Positions 1 through 10,447 of a stretch of DNA of 64,000 nucleotides are shown in pieces. Source of the DNA: Candidatus Rokuibacteriota bacterium (GTDB taxonomy: Bacteria; Methylomirabilota; Methylomirabilia; Rokubacteriales; CSP1-6); assembly GCA_003220495.1 (NCBI GenBank), contig QHSP01000029.1, positions 62,001 to 126,000 of the forward strand, in the 5' to 3' direction. Position 1 is the stretch's first letter; each line of letters opens with the position of its first letter. The notes beneath the pieces are model-generated. The model was not told where the DNA came from and searched no databases. It was given only the letters and a program-made list of their open reading frames with translations. Made by a program: the position numbers and the translations under genes.

Positions 1-2
1 CC

Positions 3-941
3 CTGGACGCGCATCTGGCGACGTGCGCCGATTGCCGGCGCGAGCTTCAGCGTTTCCGCGACACCGTCGCGCTGGTGCGCGCGGTCGCCCCGGTTCGCGC
101 ACCGGCCGGCTTCGTCGAGCGTGTGCTCGAGGCCGCGCGCCCCGACCCGTGGTATCGGCGCCTCGTCCGCGGCCTCTTCCTCCCCTGGCCGGTGAAGCTC
201 CCGATGGAGGCCGCCGCCATCGTGCTGGTCGCCGTCGGCGTGGCGGTGGTGTACCGCGGGACACGAGAGATCGAGCCGTCCGCTCGCCTAGACTCGATCG
301 CTCCGGCCGTGCGCCAGGCGCCGGAACGCGCCGCGCCGCAGGCGCTGACACCGACGCCCCAGCGCGAGACCGACGCGCGGCGTGCGCAGAACGACGCGCG
401 CAAGCTGAAAACGGCGAAGGATCAGACGCAAGCGCCGGAACCTCCCAAGGGGCCGGCGCCGGCGGAGACGATCCACAAGAAGGCCGCTGAGACACCGGAG
501 CGCCGGGAGAAACAGGAGCCCGAGGTCGCCGCAAAGCCCGACGCTCCTCCGTCCGCGCGCGAACGCGCGATGACCAGGGAATACGCCCGATCCCGGCCCG
601 CTCCGGCGCCGGGAGCGCGCGCCGACGCGCAGGCTCCCCGGTCGACGCCGTCGGTCACCGGGTCATCGTACGCGTTCACACCAGCCGACGTTTCGGGTCG
701 ATTGACGGTGAGCGACCGCGACGCCGCGCTTCGCGGCGTCGCGGAGCTCGCCACGCGGCTCGGCGCCGTCGCGAACCGCCGCGTCGACACACCCGACCTT
801 CAGATCCTCGAGCTGACGGTTCCGCGTGATGCCTACGACGAGTTCGTCCGCGAGCTCGCGCGTCTCGGTCGATGGCAGCCGGGCAGGGAGCCGTCCGCGC
901 TGCCCGCTCGGGTCCGCGTCGTTCTCCAGATCACCCGCTGA
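3..941 (+). CDS. Anti-sigma factor with zinc finger, 5' end cut by window
   Basis: The reading frame is already open at the window edge, so the N-terminus is missing. The first visible residues contain an H-x3-C-x2-C motif (HLATCADC), typical of zinc-binding anti-sigma domains (zf-HC2). One membrane helix follows (LPMEAAAIVLVAVGVAVVY). Next comes a long Pro/Ala/Lys/Glu-rich low-complexity linker, then a folded C-terminal domain of about 90 residues. The likely topology is cytoplasmic zinc finger, membrane span and periplasmic sensor domain, holding an ECF sigma factor at the membrane. The sigma gene would be expected just upstream, outside the window. The C-terminal domain resembles those of DUF2275-like membrane anti-sigma proteins, but I could not confirm the family. 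Confidence 0.75.
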   Translation: MDAHLATCADCRRELQRFRDTVALVRAVAPVRAPAGFVERVLEAARPDPWYRRLVRGLFLPWPVKLPMEAAAIVLVAVGVAVVYRGTREIEPSARLDSIAPAVRQAPERAAPQALTPTPQRETDARRAQNDARKLKTAKDQTQAPEPPKGPAPAETIHKKAAETPERREKQEPEVAAKPDAPPSARERAMTREYARSRPAPAPGARADAQAPRSTPSVTGSSYAFTPADVSGRLTVSDRDAALRGVAELATRLGAVANRRVDTPDLQILELTVPRDAYDEFVRELARLGRWQPGREPSALPARVRVVLQITR

Positions 942-1033
942 TCGGCACGGGCGGATCGCCGCGGAACTTCCGGCGACCTCTCCGGTCTAACTCGACAGCC
1001 GGGAATATCCGGAAGACCGGAGGAACGACGTCA

Positions 1034-2333
1034 ATGAGAACGCCCGTGATCGGCTCGCTCCTGATCGTGGCGCTCGCCACCGGACAGCCCGCCGCCGCCG
1101 CGCCCGTCAGCGTGACGCGCGAGGATCAGCGCGAGGTCATGGTGACGATCTACAACGGCAATCTCGGCCTCGTGAAGGACCTGCGCGATGTCCGGTTCCC
1201 ATCGGGACAAACCGAGGTGCAGTTCATGGACGTGGCGGCGCTGATCGACCCGACGACGGTCCATCTCAAGTCGATCACCCACGCGCGCGGACTCAAGATC
1301 CTCGAGCAGAACTACGAGTACGATCTGCTGACGAGCCAGAAGCTCATGGAGAAATACGTCGGCCGCAAGGTGGGCTCTATCAGAACGACGGCGCGTATCA
1401 CGACGCCACCCTGCTCTCGACCAACGGACCGGTCTTCGAGATCAACGGCCAGATCCACATGGGCCACTACGGCCGCCTCCTCCTGCCCTCGCTCCCGGAG
1501 AACCTCGTGGCCAAACCGACCCTCGTGTGGCTCCTCGAGAACCAGACGCCGCGGCCCCAGCGCGTCGAGGCGTCGTATCTCACGAGCGGGATCACCTGGA
1601 AGGCCGACTACGTCATGGTGCTCAACGCCGCCGACACGCTCTCCGACCTCACGGGCTGGGTCACGATCGACAACAAGAGCGGCGCCACCTACGGCAACGC
1701 CGCGCTCAAGCTGGTGGCCGGCGACGTGAACCGTGCGGCCGAGGGGCGGCGCGACCAGCGCATGATGGAGCTCGCGGCCAAGGCGGCCTCGCCCGTCGCC
1801 GCGAGCCACGACTTCGCGTCGGAAGGCTTCTTCGAGTACCACCTCTACACGCTCGACGGACGCACGACGATCAAGGACAACCAGACCAAGCAGCTCTCGC
1901 TGCTGGCGGCGAGCGAGGTGCCGATCGCGAAGGAGCTGATCTACTACGGCGCGGCGGACTACTACCGCAATGCCTACGGCGTGCCGGTCTCGAACCAGAA
2001 GGTCGCGGTCTACCTCCAGGTGAAGAACAGCAAGGAGAATCGGCTGGGCGCGCCGCTGCCGAAGGGCAAGATCCGCGTCTACAAGGCCGACGCCTCGGGC
2101 AGCCAGCAATTCATCGGCGAGGACTGGACGAGGTCGAGTGGGAGATCGCGCTCAGGAACCACAAGACCGAGGCGCAGACGGTCACGGTCATCGAGCCCGT
2201 GCCCGGCGACTGGCAGGTCGTCACCTCGAGCCACACGTACGAGAAGATCCACGCCCACACGCTGAAGTACCAGATTCCCGTGCCCAAGGAGGGCGCGACC
2301 AGGCTCGCCTACCGGGTCCGGATCCGCTTTTAG
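1034..2333 (+). pseudogene. DUF4139-type protein, broken by two frame changes
   Basis: Three adjoining segments in three frames together make one DUF4139-like protein. Frame A (1034 to about 1374) has a signal peptide and ends near GRKVG. Frame B (about 1372 to 2125) runs from LYQNDGAYHDATLLSTNG to QQFIGED and includes LLPSLPENLVAKPTLVWLL. Frame C (about 2128 to 2333) has EVEWEIALRNH, EPVPGDWQVV and the C-terminal YRVRIRF. At both junctions some residues expected in the family are missing: a few at the first, and about 40 at the second between FIGED and EVEWEI. The start ATG at 1034 has a good Shine-Dalgarno site (GGAGGA). The likely product was an exported or outer-membrane-associated protein of unknown function. 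Real decay fits better than single-base errors, but assembly error is not excluded. Confidence 0.75.
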
Positions 2334-2393
2334 GTCCGGATCTTGGTCGCGACGTTCGGCGCCGGCGCGCTCCTGATCCGCCCCGCCGGCGCG

Positions 2394-2927
2394 TCACTCG
2401 CCGGGCCCGGACATCTTCCTCAAGAGCCGTCGCGCGATCGGCTTTCCGTCCTCGCCGTAGTGGGTCAGCACCAGGTCGCCGGGGAGCCCAGGCACCGGGC
2501 TTCGCGGGTCGCTGACCTTCGCTAACAGAATCTGACAGGCGTCGACTTCCGGCGCCGCCGCGCCGATTTTCCGTGTGAGCAGTCGTCCACCGTCATCGAC
2601 CGACCAGGTCATCGTTGCCGGCGCCGACAAGATCGTCCGCTGCTCCTCGGGGCCGACGGGCACGGTCGCCGTCAGATGGCGCATGCGCCGGTCGGCGGAG
2701 AATGCGTACCGCTGGTAGGGATAGAAGTACGGGTCGGTCGCGTCCACCCGCACCGAGGGCGCCGTTCCCAGACGGATCATCGCCCAGGTCCCGATGAGGT
2801 CGGTGCGCGTGCAGGAACGAAGCGCCTCGCGAGGGTCGTCGAGGGCGACGGCACGGCCGCCAGGCCAGAGCGTGAACGAGCCCGCGAACAGGACGAGAGC
2901 GAGCGCGACGACGGCCGAATGCGTCAT
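2394..2927 (-). CDS. Small exported protein of unknown function
   Basis: A 177-residue protein starts at MTHSAVVALALVLFAG, a hydrophobic signal peptide ending around residue 28. The mature part has two cysteines, a GTWAMIRLG motif and a DLVLTHYGEDGKP segment near the end. The beta-rich look suggests a lipocalin-like or barrel-type secreted domain, but no family was recognised. The frame stays open upstream into ftsK; the ATG at 2927 was chosen because it alone gives a normal signal peptide. The gene lies 44 bp after ftsK on the same strand and converges with the broken DUF4139 gene. Confidence 0.6.
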   Translation of the reverse strand: MTHSAVVALALVLFAGSFTLWPGGRAVALDDPREALRSCTRTDLIGTWAMIRLGTAPSVRVDATDPYFYPYQRYAFSADRRMRHLTATVPVGPEEQRTILSAPATMTWSVDDGGRLLTRKIGAAAPEVDACQILLAKVSDPRSPVPGLPGDLVLTHYGEDGKPIARRLLRKMSGPGE

Positions 2928-2971
2928 GTCGCGCCCGATTCTACCCTCGCGGCTCGCCCGCGGCCCGGCCG

Positions 2972-5139
<2,168 letters not shown>

Positions 5140-5140
<1 letters not shown>

Positions 5141-6795
5141 CAGACCTCCAGAATGATCGGGAGCACGATCGGCCGCCGGCGGAAACGCTGGTTGACGAAC
5201 TGCCGAACCGCCAGGCGAACCGTCGCGCTCATCGATTCGCGGTCGAACGGCACGTCGGGACCGCGCTCGGCGAGCGCGGCCAGGACGGCCTTCTTGAGCT
5301 CCTCGAGCAGGGGCTCGTTCTCCTTCACGTAGACGAAGCCGCGCGAGGCGATCTCCGGCCCCGCGAGCACCATGCCGTCCCGAGCGACGGCGAGCGACAC
5401 CGCGATCAGGCCGTCCTCGGCGAGCAGCTGCCGGTCGCGGAGCACCACGGGCCCGATGTCGCCGACCGACTTGCCGTGGACGAGGACGCGGCCGGCGGGA
5501 AAGCGGCCGACCATGCGCGCCTCGGTCTTCGAGACTTCGACGCCCGTGCCGTCCTCGATCAAGAAGACGCGGTCGGGTCCGATCCCGACCGTCTCGGCGA
5601 GCCGCGCGTGGCTCAGCAGATGGCGATACTCGCCGTGCACCGGGATGAAGTAACGCGGCCGGGTCAGGTTGAACATCATCTTGAGATCTTCCTGGCTGGC
5701 GTGGCCGGAGACGTGCACGAACGCGTTGTCCTCGTACAGGACCTCGGCGCCGAGTCGATAGAGCGCGTTGACCACCCGGCCGATCGTGCGCTCGTGGCCG
5801 GGGATCACGCGCGCCGAGATGATCACGAGGTCGCCCCGCTCGATCCGCACGTACTTGTGCTCGTCGGCGGCCATCAGCGCCAGCGCCGAGTGCGGCTCGC
5901 CCTGGCTTCCCGTCGAAAGAATCACCTGACGCTCGGCGGGAAGCTCGCCGAGATCCTCGAGCTCCACCAGGACGTTCTCGGGCACACGGAGGTAGCCCAT
6001 GTCGGCGGCGATCGTCACATTTCGCTGCATGCTCATCCCCAGCAGCGCGACTCGCCGGCCCGTGCGAGCGGCGAGCGTGAGCACCTGCTGGATGCGATGG
6101 ATGTGCGAGGCGAAGGTGGCGACGATGATCCGCCCGGTGGCGGCGTCGAAGCGCGCGCCGAGCGCCTGGCCCACGTCCATCTCCGAGCGCGTGTGACCGG
6201 GCCGGTCCACGTTCGTGGAGTCCGAGCAGAGGACCATCACACCCTGCTCGCCCAGCTCGGCGAAGCGCCGATAGTCCGGCGGCTCGCCGTCCAGTGGGCT
6301 CGGGTCGAGCTTGAAGTCACCCGTGTGGACGATGGTGCCGACGGGCGTGTCGATCGCCAGACCGATGCCATCCACGATCGAGTGCGTCACGCGGATCGCC
6401 TCGATGCCGAGTGAGCCGACCTCGACGCGGTCCCGCGGACGGATCACCCGCAGATCCGCGGTCTCGACGAGCCCGTGCTCCCGCAGTCGCTCCGCGACGA
6501 GCGCCAGGGTCAGGGGCGTGCCGTACACGGGCACCGGCATCTCCCGCAGGAGGTACGGCAGGGCGCCGATGTGATCCTCGTGGCCGTGCGTGAGGACGAC
6601 GGCGCGGAACCCCTCGCGCCGGCCGCGCACGTACGAGAAATCGGGAATGACGTGATCGATGCCGGGCAGCTCGTCGTCCGGGAACATGAGCCCGCAGTCG
6701 ACCGCGATCAAGTCCTCGCCGGACTCGATCAGCATCATGTTGAGGCCGATCTCGCCGAGACCTCCGAGGGGGATCAGTCGGACGATGGGTTCCAC
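5140..6795 (-). CDS. rnj: Ribonuclease J
   Basis: Metallo-beta-lactamase/beta-CASP ribonuclease with 5'-to-3' exonuclease and endonuclease activity in mRNA decay and rRNA processing. The N-terminus reads RLIPLGGLGEIGLNMM. The zinc motif HGHEDH is at about residues 70-75, with further metal ligands in HTGDFKLD and HVSGHAS. The C-terminal RNase J domain is present (SATVRLAVRQFVNQRFRRRP). The GTG at 6795 was chosen as start because AAGGAG lies four bases upstream and the product (551 residues) has the usual family length; an upstream in-frame start would add 18 unlike residues. It leads the RNase J-ftsK pair. Confidence 0.94.
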
Positions 6796-6799
6796 GGAA

Positions 6800-6805
6800 C
6801 TCCTT
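6800..6805 (-). promoter_or_regulatory. Shine-Dalgarno site fixing the RNase J start
   Basis: AAGGAG on the minus strand sits four bases before a GTG codon. It decides the start of the RNase J gene at 6795 rather than an upstream in-frame codon at 6849. Confidence 0.7.
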
Positions 6806-7040
6806 TCACGGTCGAGCGGCCTGATCGTACCACCCACGCCCAAATCCACCGTAATTTCGCGGAGCGTCGCGGCGGGGGCCGTCGGGATCCAAGTTCGCGG
6901 AATGCTTGAGCTCTGGCTGTGCGCGTTGCGGAGCGACGATCAGCTGATTTCGACGCGCGGATCCGCGCGCCACGGGAAGGCTCGCAAGGCGGAGCGGGGT
7001 GGATGGCGCGGAGCCCGTCGGAGTCGCCGGCTTGGGGCAC

Positions 7041-7066
7041 CGAGGGGAGCGGCGTCGCTCCCCTCG
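7041..7066 (-). terminator. Hairpin just after the M23 peptidase gene
   Basis: A perfect 11-bp inverted repeat (CGAGGGGAGCG / CGCTCCCCTCG) with a 4-base loop begins seven bases after the peptidase stop codon. The position suits a transcription terminator. No T-tract follows on the minus strand, so it may instead protect the 3' end or terminate only weakly. The rest of the 278-bp spacer before RNase J has no other feature I could support. Confidence 0.5.
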
Positions 7067-7073
7067 ATGTGAA

Positions 7074-8315
7074 TCAAAACGGCGCGGCGGCCTCGAGGCG
7101 CGCGACGAGCTCCCGCGACTCGCGGGTGAATTCGGCCCGCGCGGCGGCGGGGATCGGCTCGCCGGGGATGAATTTCTCGCTGAGCGGGTTCACGTACGTG
7201 CCGTTGTGCACGATGCGGTAGTCGAGGTGTGGCCCCGTCGCGAGCCCGGTGGCGCCGACGTTGCCGATGATCTGCTTTTGTCGAACGCGCGCGCCGGCGC
7301 GGATGTCGGAGGGGATCCGCGAGAGATGGTTGTACTGGGTCTCGTAGCCCGACCGATGACGCAGGTGCACCTGGATGCCGTTGCCGCCGTTCCACCCGGC
7401 GTGCACGACGACGCCGTCGGCCACGGCGCGGACCGGCGTGCCGACCGGCGCCCCGTAGTCGATCGCGAGGTGCGGGCGCACGCCGCCGAGGATCGGATGC
7501 GGGCGCGCGTACGTGAAGCCCGAGGTGATGCGCGTGAACTCGAGTGGCGACTTCAGGAAGCTCTTGCGAAGCGAATTGCCGGCCAGATCGTAGTGCGCGA
7601 AGCGCGACACGCCCTTCTCGAACCCGACGCCCGTGAGCGTCTTGCCGCCGCTCGTGTACTGGGCAACGAGGATCCGGCCGTAGTCGACGAAGGCGTCGCC
7701 CGCATAGCGCTTTTCGACCAGCAGGCGGAAGCGATCGCCGGCGCGGGTGTCAGCCGTGAAATCGAAGTCCGAGGAGAAGATCTCGACGAGGGCGAGCACG
7801 AGTCGAGCCGACTCGCCGGTCCGCTCGAGGGCGTCGAACAGGGACCGCTGCACGACGCCGCTCACGGCCTCGACGCGCAGGTCGGGAATCGTCTCGGCCC
7901 GGCCGACTCGCCATCCCCCGTCGGCGGGGCGGGCGGCGAAGGAGAGCCACGGGCTCGCCTCGTAGCGGACCTCGGTCGCCTCGTTCCGGGCATTCCAGGT
8001 GATCTCGATCGTGGCGCCCGCCCGGATCTTCCGGAGGTCGGCGCCATTCTTCCCGAACTGCGTGGCCAGCAAGGTGGCGCTGCGCGACGGGAGGCCGGCG
8101 CGCGCGAGCGCCCGCACGAGCGTGTCGCCGCGTCCCATCTCCACGCTGTGAACCGTCACGGGGTACGGCGGGACGACGAGGGCCTCGACCTTGGGCTCGG
8201 GCAGCCAGCGCGGCGCTTGCGCCGTGCCGGGCCAGACGTATTGATAGACCGACACCGCGAGCACGAGGAAGCTCGCCGCCAAAAGCCCCGTCGCAGCCAG
8301 GGAGCGCGTCCGCAT
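7074..8315 (-). CDS. M23-family murein endopeptidase (MepM-like)
   Basis: Predicted zinc metallopeptidase of the LytM/lysostaphin type, cutting peptide cross-bridges in the cell wall. A signal anchor (LLAASFLVLAVSVYQYVW) is followed by an OapA/LysM-like N-terminal part. The C-terminal peptidase domain has HLAIDYGAP (about residue 280) and YNHLSRI (about 327), with the GTPVRAVADGVVVHAG core typical of the active family. The start is uncertain: ATG codons at 8315, 8324, 8327 and 8366 are in frame, and 8315 gives the most normal signal anchor. It lies between rsmA and RNase J on the same strand, with its own hairpin downstream. Confidence 0.88.
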   Translation of the reverse strand: MRTRSLAATGLLAASFLVLAVSVYQYVWPGTAQAPRWLPEPKVEALVVPPYPVTVHSVEMGRGDTLVRALARAGLPSRSATLLATQFGKNGADLRKIRAGATIEITWNARNEATEVRYEASPWLSFAARPADGGWRVGRAETIPDLRVEAVSGVVQRSLFDALERTGESARLVLALVEIFSSDFDFTADTRAGDRFRLLVEKRYAGDAFVDYGRILVAQYTSGGKTLTGVGFEKGVSRFAHYDLAGNSLRKSFLKSPLEFTRITSGFTYARPHPILGGVRPHLAIDYGAPVGTPVRAVADGVVVHAGWNGGNGIQVHLRHRSGYETQYNHLSRIPSDIRAGARVRQKQIIGNVGATGLATGPHLDYRIVHNGTYVNPLSEKFIPGEPIPAAARAEFTRESRELVARLEAAAPF

Positions 8316-8477
8316 CACGCCCATCATAGCGGCAGCGGCCCGAACGTGGACCGGGAAAATCAGCAACCACGCGCGTTTCCGGACGGGTGTCGCCGCTCAC
8401 ACTACACCTGGTATCCGGGGCGCAGCGCGGACTCAAGCTGAGGCGAATAGGCGGAAAACGCAGGGCAAAAGGTCCGC

Positions 8478-9260
8478 TCAGGGGAGCCCGGTCGCCAGCG
8501 CCGCGAATTCGGATAGCGAGAGAGTTTCGGCTCTGCGCGTCGGGTCCACACCGGCGGTGGTCGCCGCCCGGCGAACCACGTCGAGGGGCAGACCGAGCCC
8601 TGCGCCGAGCGCGTTCGCGAGCATCTTCCGGCGCTGAGCGAACGCCGCCCGGACGATGCTCTCGAAGCGGCGCGGGTCGGCCAGCGGAACACGCGGCTCG
8701 CGCAGGACGCGCAGATGGAGCACGGCCGAGTCGACCTTCGGCGGCGGGTGGAATGCGCCCGGGGCGACGCGGAACGCCAGGCGCACGTCGCAGTGGAGCT
8801 GGGTGAAGACGGACAGGCTTCCGTAAGTCTTTCCTCCGGGCGGTGCGGCGATGCGCTCGGCGACCTCGCGCTGAAGCATCAGGGCCATCTCGTGGATCGC
8901 GGCCCGAGCCTCGATCAGCGCCATGAGGATCGGCTTGCCGACGCTGTAGGGCAGATTGCCGAGGATGAGCACGCGCCCGCCGGGGGGCGCCTCGAGGGCG
9001 CTGTAGTCCCAGGTCCTCGCGTCGGCGTCGAGCACTTCCACTCCCGGCAGCCGCGCCCGCAACACCGCGCCCAGAGCCGGATCGATCTCGAGGGCGATCA
9101 GGCGTCCGGCGCGGCCGGCCAGAAGGCGCGTCAGCGCCCCGTCGCCCGGCCCGACCTCGACGACGAGATCGCGCTCGGTCGGCGCCACGAGCTCGACGAT
9201 CGCGCGAGCGGTTGCGTGATCGCGGAGAAAGTGCTGGCCGAGCGCGCGACGCTTCGTCAT
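8478..9260 (-). CDS. rsmA: 16S rRNA dimethyladenosine transferase
   Basis: Dimethylates two adjacent adenines near the 3' end of 16S rRNA (A1518/A1519 in E. coli) late in small-subunit assembly. The N-terminus KRRALGQHFL is the family signature. The SAM-binding motif EVGPGDGALT follows at about residues 34-43, and catalytic motif IV is ILGNLPYS (about 97-104). Length (260 residues) is normal. Its start codon lies only 11 bp from the start of a gene on the other strand, so any promoter must overlap that gene. Confidence 0.95.
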   Translation of the reverse strand: MTKRRALGQHFLRDHATARAIVELVAPTERDLVVEVGPGDGALTRLLAGRAGRLIALEIDPALGAVLRARLPGVEVLDADARTWDYSALEAPPGGRVLILGNLPYSVGKPILMALIEARAAIHEMALMLQREVAERIAAPPGGKTYGSLSVFTQLHCDVRLAFRVAPGAFHPPPKVDSAVLHLRVLREPRVPLADPRRFESIVRAAFAQRRKMLANALGAGLGLPLDVVRRAATTAGVDPTRRAETLSLSEFAALATGLP

Positions 9261-9271
9261 GATCCGTGCCG

Positions 9272-9799
9272 ATGCCGTACGCCGTCGAGCTCGCGCTCGA
9301 CTCCACGTCCGCAGCCGCCGTCCGGCGCGCCTGGCGAGAGCTGGCCGACGCGGGGATCGGGTATGTAGCCGGGTCGGGCGCCCGCCCGCACGTCACTCTG
9401 GGCATCTGGGAAGCCCTCGATCACCGCGCCGCTGAGGCTGAGCTGAAACGGTTCGCCGCGGAGACGCCGGCCTTTCGGCTGAGCTTCGCGAGCGTGGGGC
9501 TCTTCCCTCGTGTCGCAGTCTTTCTCGCTCCGGCGGTCACGGCCGAGCTCCTCGATCTTCACGCTGGCTTTCATCGACGATTCGGCCGGCTCGGCCAGGC
9601 TTCGTGGGATCACTACCGGCCGAGCAGCTGGGTGCCTCATTGCACGCTCGCCACGGACCTCGAGCCGGAGCAATTCGGCGATGCGCTCGCGATCGCGGCG
9701 CGCGTACCGCTGCCGCTCGAGTCCAGGCTCGTCGAAGCCGGCATCGTGGAGTTCCGCCCGGTGAAGCAACTGGTGTCCTGCGCGCTCGGCGGTCGCTGA
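9272..9799 (+). CDS. 2H phosphoesterase (2'-5' RNA ligase-like)
   Basis: A protein of about 175 residues with the two H-x-T-L motifs that define the 2H phosphoesterase superfamily: RPHVTLG (about residue 39) and VPHCTLA (about 120). Members open 2',3'-cyclic phosphates or join or cleave 2'-5' RNA linkages; the substrate here is unknown. ATG at 9272 is preferred, though GTG at 9266 is possible. It is the only plus-strand gene between 2.4 and 63.6 kb. It diverges from rsmA and converges with coaE ten bases before that gene's end. Confidence 0.8.
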   Translation: MPYAVELALDSTSAAAVRRAWRELADAGIGYVAGSGARPHVTLGIWEALDHRAAEAELKRFAAETPAFRLSFASVGLFPRVAVFLAPAVTAELLDLHAGFHRRFGRLGQASWDHYRPSSWVPHCTLATDLEPEQFGDALAIAARVPLPLESRLVEAGIVEFRPVKQLVSCALGGR

Positions 9800-9808
9800 C
9801 GCGCGCGC

Positions 9809-10447
9809 TTACGCCGGCGAGCGCGACCGGAGCTCGGACATGAGCGTCGCGAAGACTCGTCGCACCTGCTCGGTGGTCGCCTCGCGAGTGCCGGAGTTGT
9901 CGATGACGTAGTCGGCCAGCTTGGCTTTCTCGGCGAGAGGCATCTGGCTCGCGATCTTGCGCCGGCTCTCTGCATCGTCGGTGCCGTCGCGCCCGCGGAG
10001 CCGCGCCATCTGGGTCGCTTCGTCCGCGACGACGACGACCAGACGATCCATGTTCTTGTAGTTGCCGCTCTCGATCATCACCGCGGCGTCGAAGACGACG
10101 ATCCCCCCGAAGCCCTTCTCCGCCAGCTCGTCGAGGCGCGCCATGAACAGCGCGCGGATCGCCGGATGGGTGATCGCTTCGAGCCGTCGGCGCCGCTCGG
10201 GGCTGGCGAAGACGATCGCGCCGAGCTTCTTGCGGTCGAGCGCGCCGCCGGCGCTCACGACCTCCTGCCCGAACTCGGCCACGATCTCCCTCAGAGCCGG
10301 CTGACCCGGCTCGACCACGTCGCGCGCGAGCAGGTCGGCGTCGATGATCTCGCAGCCCTGCTGGCGCAGGAGCTCCGACACGGTGCTCTTGCCCGTCGCG
10401 ATCCCACCGGTGAGGCCGACGAGCAGGAACTTCCGGGGCGCGCTCAT
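9809..10447 (-). CDS. coaE: Dephospho-CoA kinase
   Basis: Catalyses the last step of coenzyme A synthesis, phosphorylating the 3'-hydroxyl of dephospho-CoA. The P-loop GGIATGKST is at residues 14-22. The family motifs IIDADLLARDVV, ITHPAIR and DAAVMIESG follow; the last stands where most members have a D-x-P-L-L-F-E motif and is slightly unusual. Length is 212 residues. The ATG at 10447 overlaps the polA stop codon (ATGA), so the gene is probably translated after polA. A polA-coaE pairing is common in bacteria. Confidence 0.92.
   Translation of the reverse strand: MSAPRKFLLVGLTGGIATGKSTVSELLRQQGCEIIDADLLARDVVEPGQPALREIVAEFGQEVVSAGGALDRKKLGAIVFASPERRRRLEAITHPAIRALFMARLDELAEKGFGGIVVFDAAVMIESGNYKNMDRLVVVVADEATQMARLRGRDGTDDAESRRKIASQMPLAEKAKLADYVIDNSGTREATTEQVRRVFATLMSELRSRSPA

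Noticed and set aside
6824-6829. TACGAT as a -10 box for RNase J
   Set aside because: It resembles the -10 box of the protease promoter, but no acceptable -35 box was found at 16-19 bases, so it was not listed.
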